From Bacteroides sp. (lineage in GTDB: Bacteria; Bacteroidota; Bacteroidia; Bacteroidales; Muribaculaceae), in the NCBI GenBank assembly GCA_014802535.1, contig JAAVCC010000003.1, positions 100,601 through 137,114 on the forward strand: a DNA stretch of 36,514 nt, in the 5' to 3' direction. Below the pieces are notes generated by a model. It did no database searches. It worked only from the letters and a program-made list of their open reading frames with translations, and was not told the origin of the DNA. Below are positions 1 through 7,179 of the stretch, one piece after another (positions within the stretch are counted from its first letter, which is position 1; each line of letters starts with the position of its first letter). Made by a program: the position numbers and the translations under genes.

Positions 1-2
1 TT

Positions 3-251
3 CCCGCTTCTGACAACGGAATTAAAAAAGAAAAGTTTACCGACTTCCCGTTGATTCGCATCAACTTCATTTTGATGGCTATTGCCGCTGCGATGATTGT
101 TCTCGGTTTTCTTCTGATGCTTGGCGCTCCCTCTACAGCCGAGAGCTTTAACCACGATATTTATTCAACACGTCGCATTGTTATCGGTCCGCTTTTTGCA
201 TTCCTCGGATTCCTTTTCATGGCGTTTGCAATCATCTATCGTAAAAAATAA
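3..251 (+). CDS. DUF3098 membrane protein, 5' end cut by window edge
   Basis: The reading frame is open to the left edge, so the start codon lies outside the window; the TTG at 51 is an internal codon. The visible 82 residues hold two hydrophobic helices joined by a short loop, with the pattern FNHDIYSTRRIVIGP between them, which is characteristic of the small Bacteroidota DUF3098 inner-membrane proteins. The protein ends in a basic RKK tail. In this phylum the gene typically lies between ftsX and uppP, and uppP does follow here 26 bases downstream. The molecular function of DUF3098 is unknown; its position suggests a cell-envelope or division role, which is inference. Confidence 0.85.
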   Translation, partial: PASDNGIKKEKFTDFPLIRINFILMAIAAAMIVLGFLLMLGAPSTAESFNHDIYSTRRIVIGPLFAFLGFLFMAFAIIYRKK

Positions 252-277
252 AAATTGCTCAGATATATTTTCATCAA

Positions 278-1114
278 ATGAGTTGGTTAGACGCTCTTAT
301 TCTTGGCATTGTCCAGGGACTTGCCGAATATCTTCCGATTAGTAGCAGCGGTCATCTTGAAATTATACGTCAGCTTCTCGGGGTCGATCTTGAAGGAGGC
401 ATGTCGTTGCAATTTGACGTTATGCTCCATGTGGCTACAGTTCTCAGTACCATCGTTATTCTTTGGCGTGAGTTCTATCCGCTGTGCCTCTCTTTTTTCA
501 CCGTCAAACGCGACTACAACTTCTATTATGTATGCAAAATTCTTGTGTCATGCATTCCCGTCGCTATTGTCGGTTTCTGTTTCAAGGATTATGTCGAATA
601 CTTCTTCGGCGGTAATCTGACGATTGTCGGTGTTTGTCTTCTGGTGACAGCCTTATTGCTTGCATTTGCATATTATTTTCGCACATCGCCGCTCAAAAGC
701 GCAACATACACTCCGCGCGACATTACATGGCTTGACGCATTCATCATCGGATGTGCTCAGGCTGTTGCCGTTCTGCCCGGACTAAGCCGCAGCGGTTCGA
801 CAATCGCTACCGGTATCCTTCTTGGTGACGATCGAGAGAAGGTAGCCCGATTTTCATTCTTCATGGTAATCATACCGATTCTCGGCGAAGCCCTTCTTGA
901 TCTCAAGAAAATCTTGTCACCGGCTGCCGATACCGTTGTATCGGGAATTCAAGCTGAAACCGGGATGCTTGCTTTGGCTGTTGGATTTTTGGCATCGTTC
1001 ATTGTTGGCTGCCTTGCCTGCAAATGGATGCTTGAGATTGTCAAGAAAGGCAAAATGATTTGGTTTGCCCTTTACTGCCTTGTTGTCGGACTCATCTGTA
1101 TCGTATGTCATTAA
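278..1114 (+). CDS. uppP: Undecaprenyl-diphosphatase UppP/BacA
   Basis: This integral membrane phosphatase converts undecaprenyl diphosphate to undecaprenyl phosphate, recycling the lipid carrier for peptidoglycan and surface glycans. The two BacA signatures are present: EYLPISSSGH at about residues 17-26 and PGLSRSG at about 167-173, both parts of the active site facing the periplasm. A conserved His lies near residue 51. The rest is a series of hydrophobic helices, and 278 residues is the usual family length. It sits between DUF3098 and truB, the normal Bacteroidota order. Its last bases overlap possible early starts of truB, consistent with translational coupling. Confidence 0.96.
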   Translation: MSWLDALILGIVQGLAEYLPISSSGHLEIIRQLLGVDLEGGMSLQFDVMLHVATVLSTIVILWREFYPLCLSFFTVKRDYNFYYVCKILVSCIPVAIVGFCFKDYVEYFFGGNLTIVGVCLLVTALLLAFAYYFRTSPLKSATYTPRDITWLDAFIIGCAQAVAVLPGLSRSGSTIATGILLGDDREKVARFSFFMVIIPILGEALLDLKKILSPAADTVVSGIQAETGMLALAVGFLASFIVGCLACKWMLEIVKKGKMIWFALYCLVVGLICIVCH

Positions 1115-1122
1115 ACCTCCCA

Positions 1123-1872
1123 ATGGCTATAAACCGCCCCGACGGTAACCCGGTCGATTATGTCAGCGGTCAGATTATTGCTGTTGACAAACCCCTCGGT
1201 TGGACCTCGTTTGATGCGGTCAAGCGCATCCGTGGCTCACTTTTGCGTCGAATCGGTAAAAAGAAATTCAAGGTTGGTCATGCCGGAACTCTCGACCCCC
1301 TTGCAACCGGTGTTATGATAATCTGCACCGGGCGCGCTACCAAACTTATCGACACGCTTCAGGCAGGCGTCAAAGAATATGTCGCTACCGTGGCTCTTGG
1401 CGCGACAACCCCCTCGTTTGACCTCGAAACCGAGATTGACAATACATATCCCACCGATCACATAACTCTTGACCTTGTCAACGAGACCCTCAAAAAATTT
1501 GTTGGACCGATCAGCCAGATTCCGCCCGCCTTTTCTGCTTGCAAAGTAAACGGACAGCGAGCCTACAAAAAAGCCCGACGTGGCGAGGAGGTCGAACTGA
1601 AACCCAAACTCCTTGTCATAGATTCAATTGACCTCATCGACTTCTCGCCGACATCTATCACTATCCGTGTGGTATGCTCAAAAGGTACATACATCCGCGC
1701 ATTGGCACGTGACATCGGGCTCGCGCTCAATTCGGGAGCCCACTTGACCGCCCTTCGTCGCACCCGTGTCGGCTCAGTGTCGATCGACGACTGCCTGACA
1801 GTCGATGAGGCATGCCAGCGCATCAAAGAATTTCCGTTTGTATCGCCCGACGATACCGACTCAGATAATTAA
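1123..1872 (+). CDS. truB: tRNA pseudouridine(55) synthase TruB
   Basis: TruB makes pseudouridine at position 55 of the T-loop in tRNAs. The catalytic motif GHAGTLDPLATG is intact and carries the nucleophilic Asp; the upstream KPLGWTSFD stretch and the later KGTYIRALARDIG segment are also family hallmarks. The start is uncertain. The ATG at 1123 gives 249 residues and begins just after the uppP stop. An ATG at 1105 would overlap uppP by 10 bases and add six residues. The frame is open back to 1060, but that extension overlaps uppP and does not look like TruB. It lies in the uppP-truB-queA operon; queA begins 21 bases downstream. Confidence 0.95.
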   Translation: MAINRPDGNPVDYVSGQIIAVDKPLGWTSFDAVKRIRGSLLRRIGKKKFKVGHAGTLDPLATGVMIICTGRATKLIDTLQAGVKEYVATVALGATTPSFDLETEIDNTYPTDHITLDLVNETLKKFVGPISQIPPAFSACKVNGQRAYKKARRGEEVELKPKLLVIDSIDLIDFSPTSITIRVVCSKGTYIRALARDIGLALNSGAHLTALRRTRVGSVSIDDCLTVDEACQRIKEFPFVSPDDTDSDN

Positions 1873-1893
1873 AGCATATAATAGATATATAAC

Positions 1894-2943
1894 ATGAAAC
1901 TTTCTCAGTTCAAATTCAATCTCCCCGAAAATCTCATTGCTCAATATCCGTCAGAACGCCGTGACGAGTGTCGCATGATGGTCGTAAACCGTAAAACCGG
2001 CGAAATATCTCACCACATCTTTAAGGAACTTGTCGATTACTTTGACGACGGCGACATGATGGTTTTCAACGACACCAGCGTTTTTCCCGCACGTCTTGAC
2101 GGTAACAAAGAAAAAACCGGAGCTTGCATCGAGGTGTTTTTGCTTCGCGAACTGAACGCCGACAACAAACTTTGGGATGTCCTTGTTGAACCCGCCCGCA
2201 AAATCAGAATCGGCAACAAACTCTATTTTGGAGAAGATGAGTCGATGGTCGCCGAGGTTATTGACAACACAACTTCGCGCGGTCGTACACTCCGATTTCT
2301 TTACGATGCCCCCCACGATGAATTCAAGCAGCGTCTCTATGAGATGGGTATGACTCCGTTACCCTACTATATCACCCGCCGTCCCGAGCCCGAGGATGCC
2401 GAACGCTATCAAACGATTTTTGCGACAAAAGAAGGTGCCGTTGTTGCTCCGGCTGCCGGTCTCCACTTCAGCCGCGAACTTCTCAAACGTCTTGAAATCA
2501 AAGGCGTTCAAAAAGGGTTCTTGACCGAGCACTGCGGACTCGGCAACTTCCGTGTTATCGACGTTGAAGACCTCACCAAACACCGCATGGACTCTGAACA
2601 GCTTGAAATCTCGCAGGAACTTGTTGATGCAGTCAACGCTACAAAAGATGCCGAACATCGCGTTTGCGCTGTCGGTGCATCAGTTCTCCGAGGCATAGCC
2701 AGTGCCGTTTCGATGGGCGGTCACATGAAAACCTACTCGGGCTGGACAAACAAATTCATCTTCCCGCCCTACGACTTCACTGTTGTTACCGACTTTATCA
2801 CCAACTTCCACATGCCCGAATCAACAATGTTGATGATGACCTGTGCATTCGGTGGTTATGACCTCATCATGAAGGCATACGAAGTCGCTATTGAAGAGGG
2901 CTATCAATTTGGCGCCTACGGCGACGCAATGCTGATTATTTAA
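1894..2943 (+). CDS. queA: S-adenosylmethionine:tRNA ribosyltransferase-isomerase QueA
   Basis: QueA transfers and rearranges the ribosyl part of SAM onto preQ1-modified tRNA to give epoxyqueuosine, the penultimate step of queuosine synthesis. At 349 residues it has the normal length. Recognised blocks are [10 protein letters not shown] near residue 58, [13 protein letters not shown] near 180, and [11 protein letters not shown] followed by HRMDSE near 210-230. The gene ends in two adjacent in-frame stops (TAA, then TAG). It follows truB closely and is followed after 10 bases by the DUF2148 gene, so all four or five genes from DUF3098 on are likely co-transcribed. Confidence 0.96.
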   Translation: MKLSQFKFNLPENLIAQYPSERRDECRMMVVNRKTGEISHHIFKELVDYFDDGDMMVFNDTSVFPARLDGNKEKTGACIEVFLLRELNADNKLWDVLVEPARKIRIGNKLYFGEDESMVAEVIDNTTSRGRTLRFLYDAPHDEFKQRLYEMGMTPLPYYITRRPEPEDAERYQTIFATKEGAVVAPAAGLHFSRELLKRLEIKGVQKGFLTEHCGLGNFRVIDVEDLTKHRMDSEQLEISQELVDAVNATKDAEHRVCAVGASVLRGIASAVSMGGHMKTYSGWTNKFIFPPYDFTVVTDFITNFHMPESTMLMMTCAFGGYDLIMKAYEVAIEEGYQFGAYGDAMLII

Positions 2944-2953
2944 TAGCATTATC

Positions 2954-3481
2954 ATGATTATTAACGAAAGAGAAAATCGCCAAGACCGCATTTTGAATGT
3001 AGCCTTGGCGATGCTTAATGCAGCCCGTACCGCTCCCAAAGGGCGCGGACTCGACTTTGTCGAAGCCTGTATTGTTACCGGCGAAGACATCAATCGCTTG
3101 TCCGATGAAATGTTGCGACTCTTTGAACAGACCGGCAAACCGGTTTTCAATCGTGACGGCCATAACATTCTTCAGGCTGAGGCTATCGTATTGGTCGGCG
3201 TCAAGAAATCGCCGATCGGATTGAACTGTGGATTTTGCGGATTCCCGACCTGTGCCGATAAACCGAAATCAGCCCCATGCGCATTCAATGCCGTTGATAC
3301 CGGTATCGCAGTCGGTAGTGCCGTTTCAATAGCAGCCGATATGCGTGTCGATACCCGCGTGATGTACTCAATCGGTGTCGCTGCCATGAACCTTAAACTA
3401 CTTGGCGACAATGTCGATCTCGTTTTCGGCATCCCCCTGTCATGCTCAAGCAAAAACCCCTTCTTTGACCGTCAGCCCTGA
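2954..3481 (+). CDS. DUF2148 ferredoxin-like domain protein
   Basis: This 175-residue protein matches the DUF2148 family, annotated elsewhere as 'ferredoxin domain-containing'. The cysteine cluster NCGFCGFPTC (Cys92, 95, 100) plus Cys109 could ligate an iron-sulfur centre. The C-terminal half carries the Gly/Ala-rich stretch DTGIAVGSAVSIAADMRVD and ends in a family-like segment around PLSCSSKNPFFDR. No enzymatic role is established for the family. Its 10-base distance from queA suggests it belongs to the same transcript, and the next gene begins only 7 bases further on, so some read-through into the accessory locus is possible. Confidence 0.85.
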   Translation: MIINERENRQDRILNVALAMLNAARTAPKGRGLDFVEACIVTGEDINRLSDEMLRLFEQTGKPVFNRDGHNILQAEAIVLVGVKKSPIGLNCGFCGFPTCADKPKSAPCAFNAVDTGIAVGSAVSIAADMRVDTRVMYSIGVAAMNLKLLGDNVDLVFGIPLSCSSKNPFFDRQP

Positions 3482-3488
3482 CAAACGT

Positions 3489-5156
3489 ATGATTACTCGT
3501 ATAATAACAAGCATATTATTTGCATTGATATTCGTGTGTTGTGGTCACAACGACCCCGATTCACGATTGAGCAACATATCGTTGTTATGCGAGCAGTCGC
3601 CTAAAGAGGCTTTAGACTCGCTGAATGCTATTCCCAAAGCCTCACTGTCTGAAAAAGACAAGCATTTTTATGACTTCCTTTCGGTTAAAGTTCGTGATAA
3701 AGCATTTATTACGCATACTTCTGATAGTCTTATTTTGAAAGTAATTGACTACGAGTCAAAACATCAGGACAATGGGCATTATCCCGAGGCTCTTTACTAT
3801 GGCGGTCGCGTTTATAGCGATATTGGAGACTACCCTACATCGTTAAAATATTTTCAAGATGCTCTTTCTATTACCCCTGCTGAATCAAATATTCGATTGC
3901 GTCTGGTTATTCTATGCCAAACTGCAAATCTGTTGCATAATCTGAGATTGTATGATGAGGCAGCCCGATATATTAAGGACGCGCTTCATATTGACTCTAT
4001 TCAAAATAATGTATATGGTCTTACTTATGATCATGAACTTTTGGGTTTTGTTTATCTTAATTCTCAAAGATTAGAAGAAGCAAAGCATTATTTTACTAAA
4101 GCTCTGGAGTGGTCGTCTAAATTATCTAATAAAGACTACTCTAATATTTTAGTTAATCTTGCAAATTGTGAACTTGAAGAAAATAATTTAGATTCTGCAA
4201 GGAGTCTTATTAGAAGTGCCATTGATTCCGTGTCGTCGGTACATAGAAATTTGGCATTAGCTTATGCTTCAAATATATATGTAAAATCAAATATTCTTGA
4301 TTCTGCATATATTTATGCCTTTGAATTAGCTCATAGCCAAGACCCTAATAATAGAAAGAGCGGATATAAAAATTTGCTTTCCGAGAAATTAATTTCTAAA
4401 TCTCATCACGACTCTATTATATGTTATATCAGAACCTATAATAAGATTCTTGAAGAGTATTATGACAAACATGAGTCACAACAAGCTTTAATGCAACAGT
4501 CTTTGTATAATTATCAGTTACACGAGCGGGAAAAGACCAAAGCATTTGCTTCGCGTAATAAAATCATGATAGGGTTCTTTGTTTCCTTAACCCTTGTATT
4601 AATTATTGTAGTTATTTTCTTACTATACCGAAATCATACCAAACAAACCATAATAAGGTTGCATGAAACTATTGCTCGATTGGATGCAATACAGCAAAGA
4701 AAAGAAGATTTAGCTCAATCTAATGAAATTGGGTGCACTCCGTTAACACCCGGCTCGTTGAGAAAGCAGCTAAAAGATCGAATTGCAAATCTCCAAGATA
4801 TCCCCTTGCCGTTAAATCTGATTAATTCTAAATATTACGCAGAATTGCTCAATCATGCCAAAAATGGGACTATTATTTCTGATTCCAATAAATTATGGAG
4901 AGAACTATATAGCCTGATACTGCAAGATAGTCCCGACTTTGAGACTAACTTACGATTGCTGATGGGTGGTAATATAAAACAACACGAGTTGCAGACAATC
5001 ATACTTATCAGGTGTGGAATTACGCCATCTCAAATGGCTCCTATGCTTGGAAAAGCCAAAGGAAGTATTTCATCACGACGTGAATCTTTGAGTTTTAAAA
5101 TTTTTGGCGAGAAAACAAATCAAAAGAATATAGATATTGTAATTCGCTCATTATAA
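3489..5156 (+). CDS. Membrane-anchored TPR regulator with C-terminal HTH-like domain
   Basis: The 555-residue protein starts with an export signal ending in a Cys pair (residues 17-18) that might be lipidated, although the lipobox is poor. Residues about 30-330 form TPR-like helical repeats (for example AEALYYGGRVY-type and LEEAKHYFTKALE units). One transmembrane helix lies at about 359-380, then a short coiled coil, then a C-terminal domain at 465-555 containing GITPSQMAPMLGKAKGSIS at about 510-528, which reads as a helix-turn-helix. This arrangement is a known Bacteroidota regulator type: periplasmic TPR sensor and cytoplasmic DNA-binding tail. The ATG at 3489 is chosen over upstream in-frame starts because it directly precedes the signal sequence and clears the previous gene. 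It probably controls the following operon (inference). Confidence 0.75.
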   Translation: MITRIITSILFALIFVCCGHNDPDSRLSNISLLCEQSPKEALDSLNAIPKASLSEKDKHFYDFLSVKVRDKAFITHTSDSLILKVIDYESKHQDNGHYPEALYYGGRVYSDIGDYPTSLKYFQDALSITPAESNIRLRLVILCQTANLLHNLRLYDEAARYIKDALHIDSIQNNVYGLTYDHELLGFVYLNSQRLEEAKHYFTKALEWSSKLSNKDYSNILVNLANCELEENNLDSARSLIRSAIDSVSSVHRNLALAYASNIYVKSNILDSAYIYAFELAHSQDPNNRKSGYKNLLSEKLISKSHHDSIICYIRTYNKILEEYYDKHESQQALMQQSLYNYQLHEREKTKAFASRNKIMIGFFVSLTLVLIIVVIFLLYRNHTKQTIIRLHETIARLDAIQQRKEDLAQSNEIGCTPLTPGSLRKQLKDRIANLQDIPLPLNLINSKYYAELLNHAKNGTIISDSNKLWRELYSLILQDSPDFETNLRLLMGGNIKQHELQTIILIRCGITPSQMAPMLGKAKGSISSRRESLSFKIFGEKTNQKNIDIVIRSL

Positions 5157-5164
5157 GCGGATTA

Positions 5165-5174
5165 CCCCCCCCCC
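5165..5174. repeat. Homopolymer run of ten C
   Basis: Ten consecutive C residues lie just after the regulator stop codon and 6 bases before the 44-nt palindrome. Such tracts are prone to slippage in replication and in sequencing. It is outside any coding frame, so length changes would alter only spacing. Confidence 0.9.
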
Positions 5175-5180
5175 AATAAA

Positions 5181-5224
5181 GAGCGGAAAATGAGCGGAAA
5201 TAAAATTCCGTCCATTTTCCGCTC
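5181..5224. promoter_or_regulatory. 44-nt near-perfect palindrome upstream of the RiPP operon
   Basis: The outer arms GAGCGGAAAATG (5181-5192) and CATTTTCCGCTC (5213-5224) are perfect inverted repeats of 12 bases. An inner pair CGGAA/TTCCG (5195-5199 and 5206-5210) continues the symmetry around a 6-base loop. Inside the left half, GAGCGGAAA occurs twice as a direct repeat at 11-base spacing (5181 and 5192 register). No T-run follows, so it is not a typical intrinsic terminator. Its place between the regulator gene and the operon makes it a candidate operator for the HTH domain of the regulator; that link is inference. Confidence 0.6.
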
Positions 5225-5256
5225 ACTATTGTTATGCCCGTTTCGTCATAATTTTT

Positions 5257-5264
5257 GAACTTTG
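5257..5264 (+). promoter_or_regulatory. Possible -7 box for the RiPP operon
   Basis: GAACTTTG resembles the Bacteroidota -7 consensus TAnnTTTG but has GA in place of TA. It lies 38 bases before the start codon at 5303. A TTG at 5229-5231 could be a -33 element but the spacing is longer than usual. The palindrome sits directly upstream, where an activator would bind. Confidence 0.3.
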
Positions 5265-5302
5265 CGACATGAATAATCAATCATTACTAAAAATCAACAA
5301 CT

Positions 5303-5689
5303 ATGGATAAACTGGTAAAACGAATCATTCTTATATTTTCTATGATGTTTGTATTTTCATTTTATATGGATGCGCAAACGACTATTATTTTTGATTATGA
5401 TGATGAAGATGGTGATTTTATAGAAAATCCTATTGAGAATGTACAGCGATCTTTACCATCGAAAATAATAGGTTGTATCGACTGGGAGATGCAAACAATA
5501 ATTTTACCTGATGAAATCTCTGAATCGGCAGTTTCTTTCGAGATATGGGTTGACAACACATGTATGCTCCAAACCATTGATGAAAGCGAATTTGTTGTTA
5601 CACTATCCGGTCTTATAGTACAATATGCTATCATAAGAATTTTTACTCCCAATCATATATTAACCGGAGTTTATACTCCACAAAACTAA
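5303..5689 (+). CDS. Small secreted protein, DUF3244-like
   Basis: The product is 128 residues with a clear signal peptide (residues 1 to about 25, ending near MDAQ). An acidic stretch DYDDEDGDF follows, then a predicted all-beta region of about 70 residues that resembles the small DUF3244/secretion-tail-like beta-sandwich proteins of Bacteroidota; this resemblance is weak. It contains two cysteines in the mature part. It lies between the regulator and the precursor peptide gene, which begins 6 bases downstream, so it is likely the first gene of the RiPP operon. Possible roles are immunity, a periplasmic chaperone or a ligand for the regulator's TPR domain; none is shown by the sequence. Confidence 0.6.
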   Translation: MDKLVKRIILIFSMMFVFSFYMDAQTTIIFDYDDEDGDFIENPIENVQRSLPSKIIGCIDWEMQTIILPDEISESAVSFEIWVDNTCMLQTIDESEFVVTLSGLIVQYAIIRIFTPNHILTGVYTPQN

Positions 5690-5695
5690 AGTAAA

Positions 5696-5911
5696 ATGAA
5701 ACAAAACAATCAAAACAATCAACACGAAGAGTTTGAACTCCTTCGTGCCGGCTTCAGCGACCAAGCAAATCTGCTTGCAGAAGATGAACTAAGCGATCTC
5801 TTCGGAGGCTATTGTAAACCATACTGTCCATTGGATTTTGTATCTTGTCCTTTTGATTATTGTGGCGAGTATGATGATACTCCTGTTTTACCTCCTATTA
5901 TGCAGGTATGA
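5696..5911 (+). CDS. RiPP precursor peptide, GG-type leader, four-Cys core
   Basis: This 71-residue ORF has two distinct parts. Residues 1-38 are a polar, acidic leader ending in AEDELSDLFGG, the double-glycine motif recognised by C39 peptidases and close to the Bacteroidales 'GG' natural-product precursor leaders. Residues 39-71 form a 33-residue core with four cysteines (40, 44, 51, 56; spacing C-x3-C-x6-C-x4-C), five aromatic residues up to residue 59 and a Pro-rich tail. The stop codon overlaps the radical SAM start by 4 bases (ATGA), showing translational coupling. A matching C39 exporter is the last gene of the operon. The modification chemistry is unknown; Cys-based thioether or aromatic cross-links are possible. 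Confidence 0.85.
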   Translation: MKQNNQNNQHEEFELLRAGFSDQANLLAEDELSDLFGGYCKPYCPLDFVSCPFDYCGEYDDTPVLPPIMQV

Positions 5912-7179
5912 TAAAACAATCGTTTCTCAATGTTGATAATGTAAATTTTTCAGGTTTAATGAAAATGTCTGATTACAATATTGAAATACCAATTAAAGAC
6001 AATCGTATGATTGTCTTTAATTCTCTTTCTGGTGCTATATTAAAGTTGCCTTCGGATGCCTATACAACAGATAATGATATGCTGATTAGGCATAAATTTG
6101 TTGTACCCAAAAGTGTTAATGAAATCGATTTGTATAAATACAGATATCTTGCGGCTATATATGCAACACTATCATGGCATATTACAATTGCTCCTACAAT
6201 GCGATGTAACTTTAATTGCCCTTATTGTTTTGAAGGAAACAATAAGGGAGGAAGAATAATGAATAAGGGGGTTATTAATTCTGTCAAAACGTTTCTAAAG
6301 TCAAAATCAGATAAACCTATTGCTATAACATGGTTTGGTGGAGAGCCTTTTTTAGGGTGGAAAGCTATCTCAGATATATCTGAATTTCTTTTATCTGAGA
6401 ATATTAAATTTCATGCAACCGCAATTACTAATGGATCCATTTGCACTGATGAGATTCTAAAAAATATTGATATTTACAAAATAAAACGATTGCAAATCAC
6501 ATTAGATGGTAATCAAGAACAACATGATTCAAAAAGAAAATTTAAGACCGGCAAACCTTCTTTTAATCTTCTAATTGAGAACATCCATAAATTCTTAAGC
6601 TATACAAATATTAAAATATCAGTCAGAGTAAATATTGATAAATCCAACAGCGATTCTTTCCCCGAACTTAGGAAATATTTACACTCTGAATTTAAAGAGT
6701 TTTTTGCTAATGGACGAGTTTTAATATCGCCAAATCCGGTAAAAAATCGTACTGATTTTAGTGGATGCTCAGATTGCCTATCTATAGATGAATTCTATAA
6801 TTTCGAACAAAAGAATATCCCATCATTAAAATATCTTCCATCTCATAGAGGACCTTGTTCGTTGCGTTGTAGGTCTTCGATAGGAATTGGTTCAGATGGC
6901 TTAATATTTAAATGCTTGGAACATTTTGGTGATTCCTCAAAGGCAATTGGCTCGATCTTAAATTCGACAATTGACTTACAGAAAGAAGCAAAATATGCTA
7001 TTGGAGTACTCCCATTTGATGTAGAAGAATGTATGTCATGTAAGCTTTTACCTGTTTGTGGTGGAGGATGCGCAATTGACCTTAGCAAGTGTATTGATAA
7101 AAAATATAAACCATCATGTGTAATTAATTATAGCTTGCTAAAAAAACAGATTCTAAATTATTATAGTATTGATGAATAA
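5908..7179 (+). CDS. Radical SAM/SPASM peptide maturase
   Basis: The 423-residue enzyme carries the radical SAM [4Fe-4S] motif CNFNCPYC (Cys100, 104, 107), preceded by an N-terminal region of about 90 residues that could be a peptide-binding domain. WFGGEP near residue 142-147 is the usual SAM-binding loop. The C-terminal part has a SPASM-type set of cysteines (317, 321, 336, 375, 378, 384, 388, 395, 404), including CMSCKLLPVCGGGC, which normally binds two auxiliary Fe-S clusters. Such enzymes install cross-links or thioethers in precursor peptides. The gene overlaps the precursor by 4 bases, so the precursor is the likely substrate. The exact chemistry cannot be read from sequence. Confidence 0.92.
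   Translation: MIKQSFLNVDNVNFSGLMKMSDYNIEIPIKDNRMIVFNSLSGAILKLPSDAYTTDNDMLIRHKFVVPKSVNEIDLYKYRYLAAIYATLSWHITIAPTMRCNFNCPYCFEGNNKGGRIMNKGVINSVKTFLKSKSDKPIAITWFGGEPFLGWKAISDISEFLLSENIKFHATAITNGSICTDEILKNIDIYKIKRLQITLDGNQEQHDSKRKFKTGKPSFNLLIENIHKFLSYTNIKISVRVNIDKSNSDSFPELRKYLHSEFKEFFANGRVLISPNPVKNRTDFSGCSDCLSIDEFYNFEQKNIPSLKYLPSHRGPCSLRCRSSIGIGSDGLIFKCLEHFGDSSKAIGSILNSTIDLQKEAKYAIGVLPFDVEECMSCKLLPVCGGGCAIDLSKCIDKKYKPSCVINYSLLKKQILNYYSIDE

Noticed and set aside
1060-1122. Upstream extension of truB to 1060
   Set aside because: It overlaps uppP by 55 bases in another frame and adds a Cys-rich stretch unlike TruB N-termini.
5181-5224. Palindrome as an intrinsic terminator of the regulator gene
   Set aside because: The stem is strong but no T-run follows on either strand, so a regulatory site is more likely than a terminator.
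5095-5280. A 61-codon - strand ORF across the palindrome and poly-C tract
   Set aside because: It reads through the repeat and the end of the regulator gene and shows no domain or start signal; it is probably chance.
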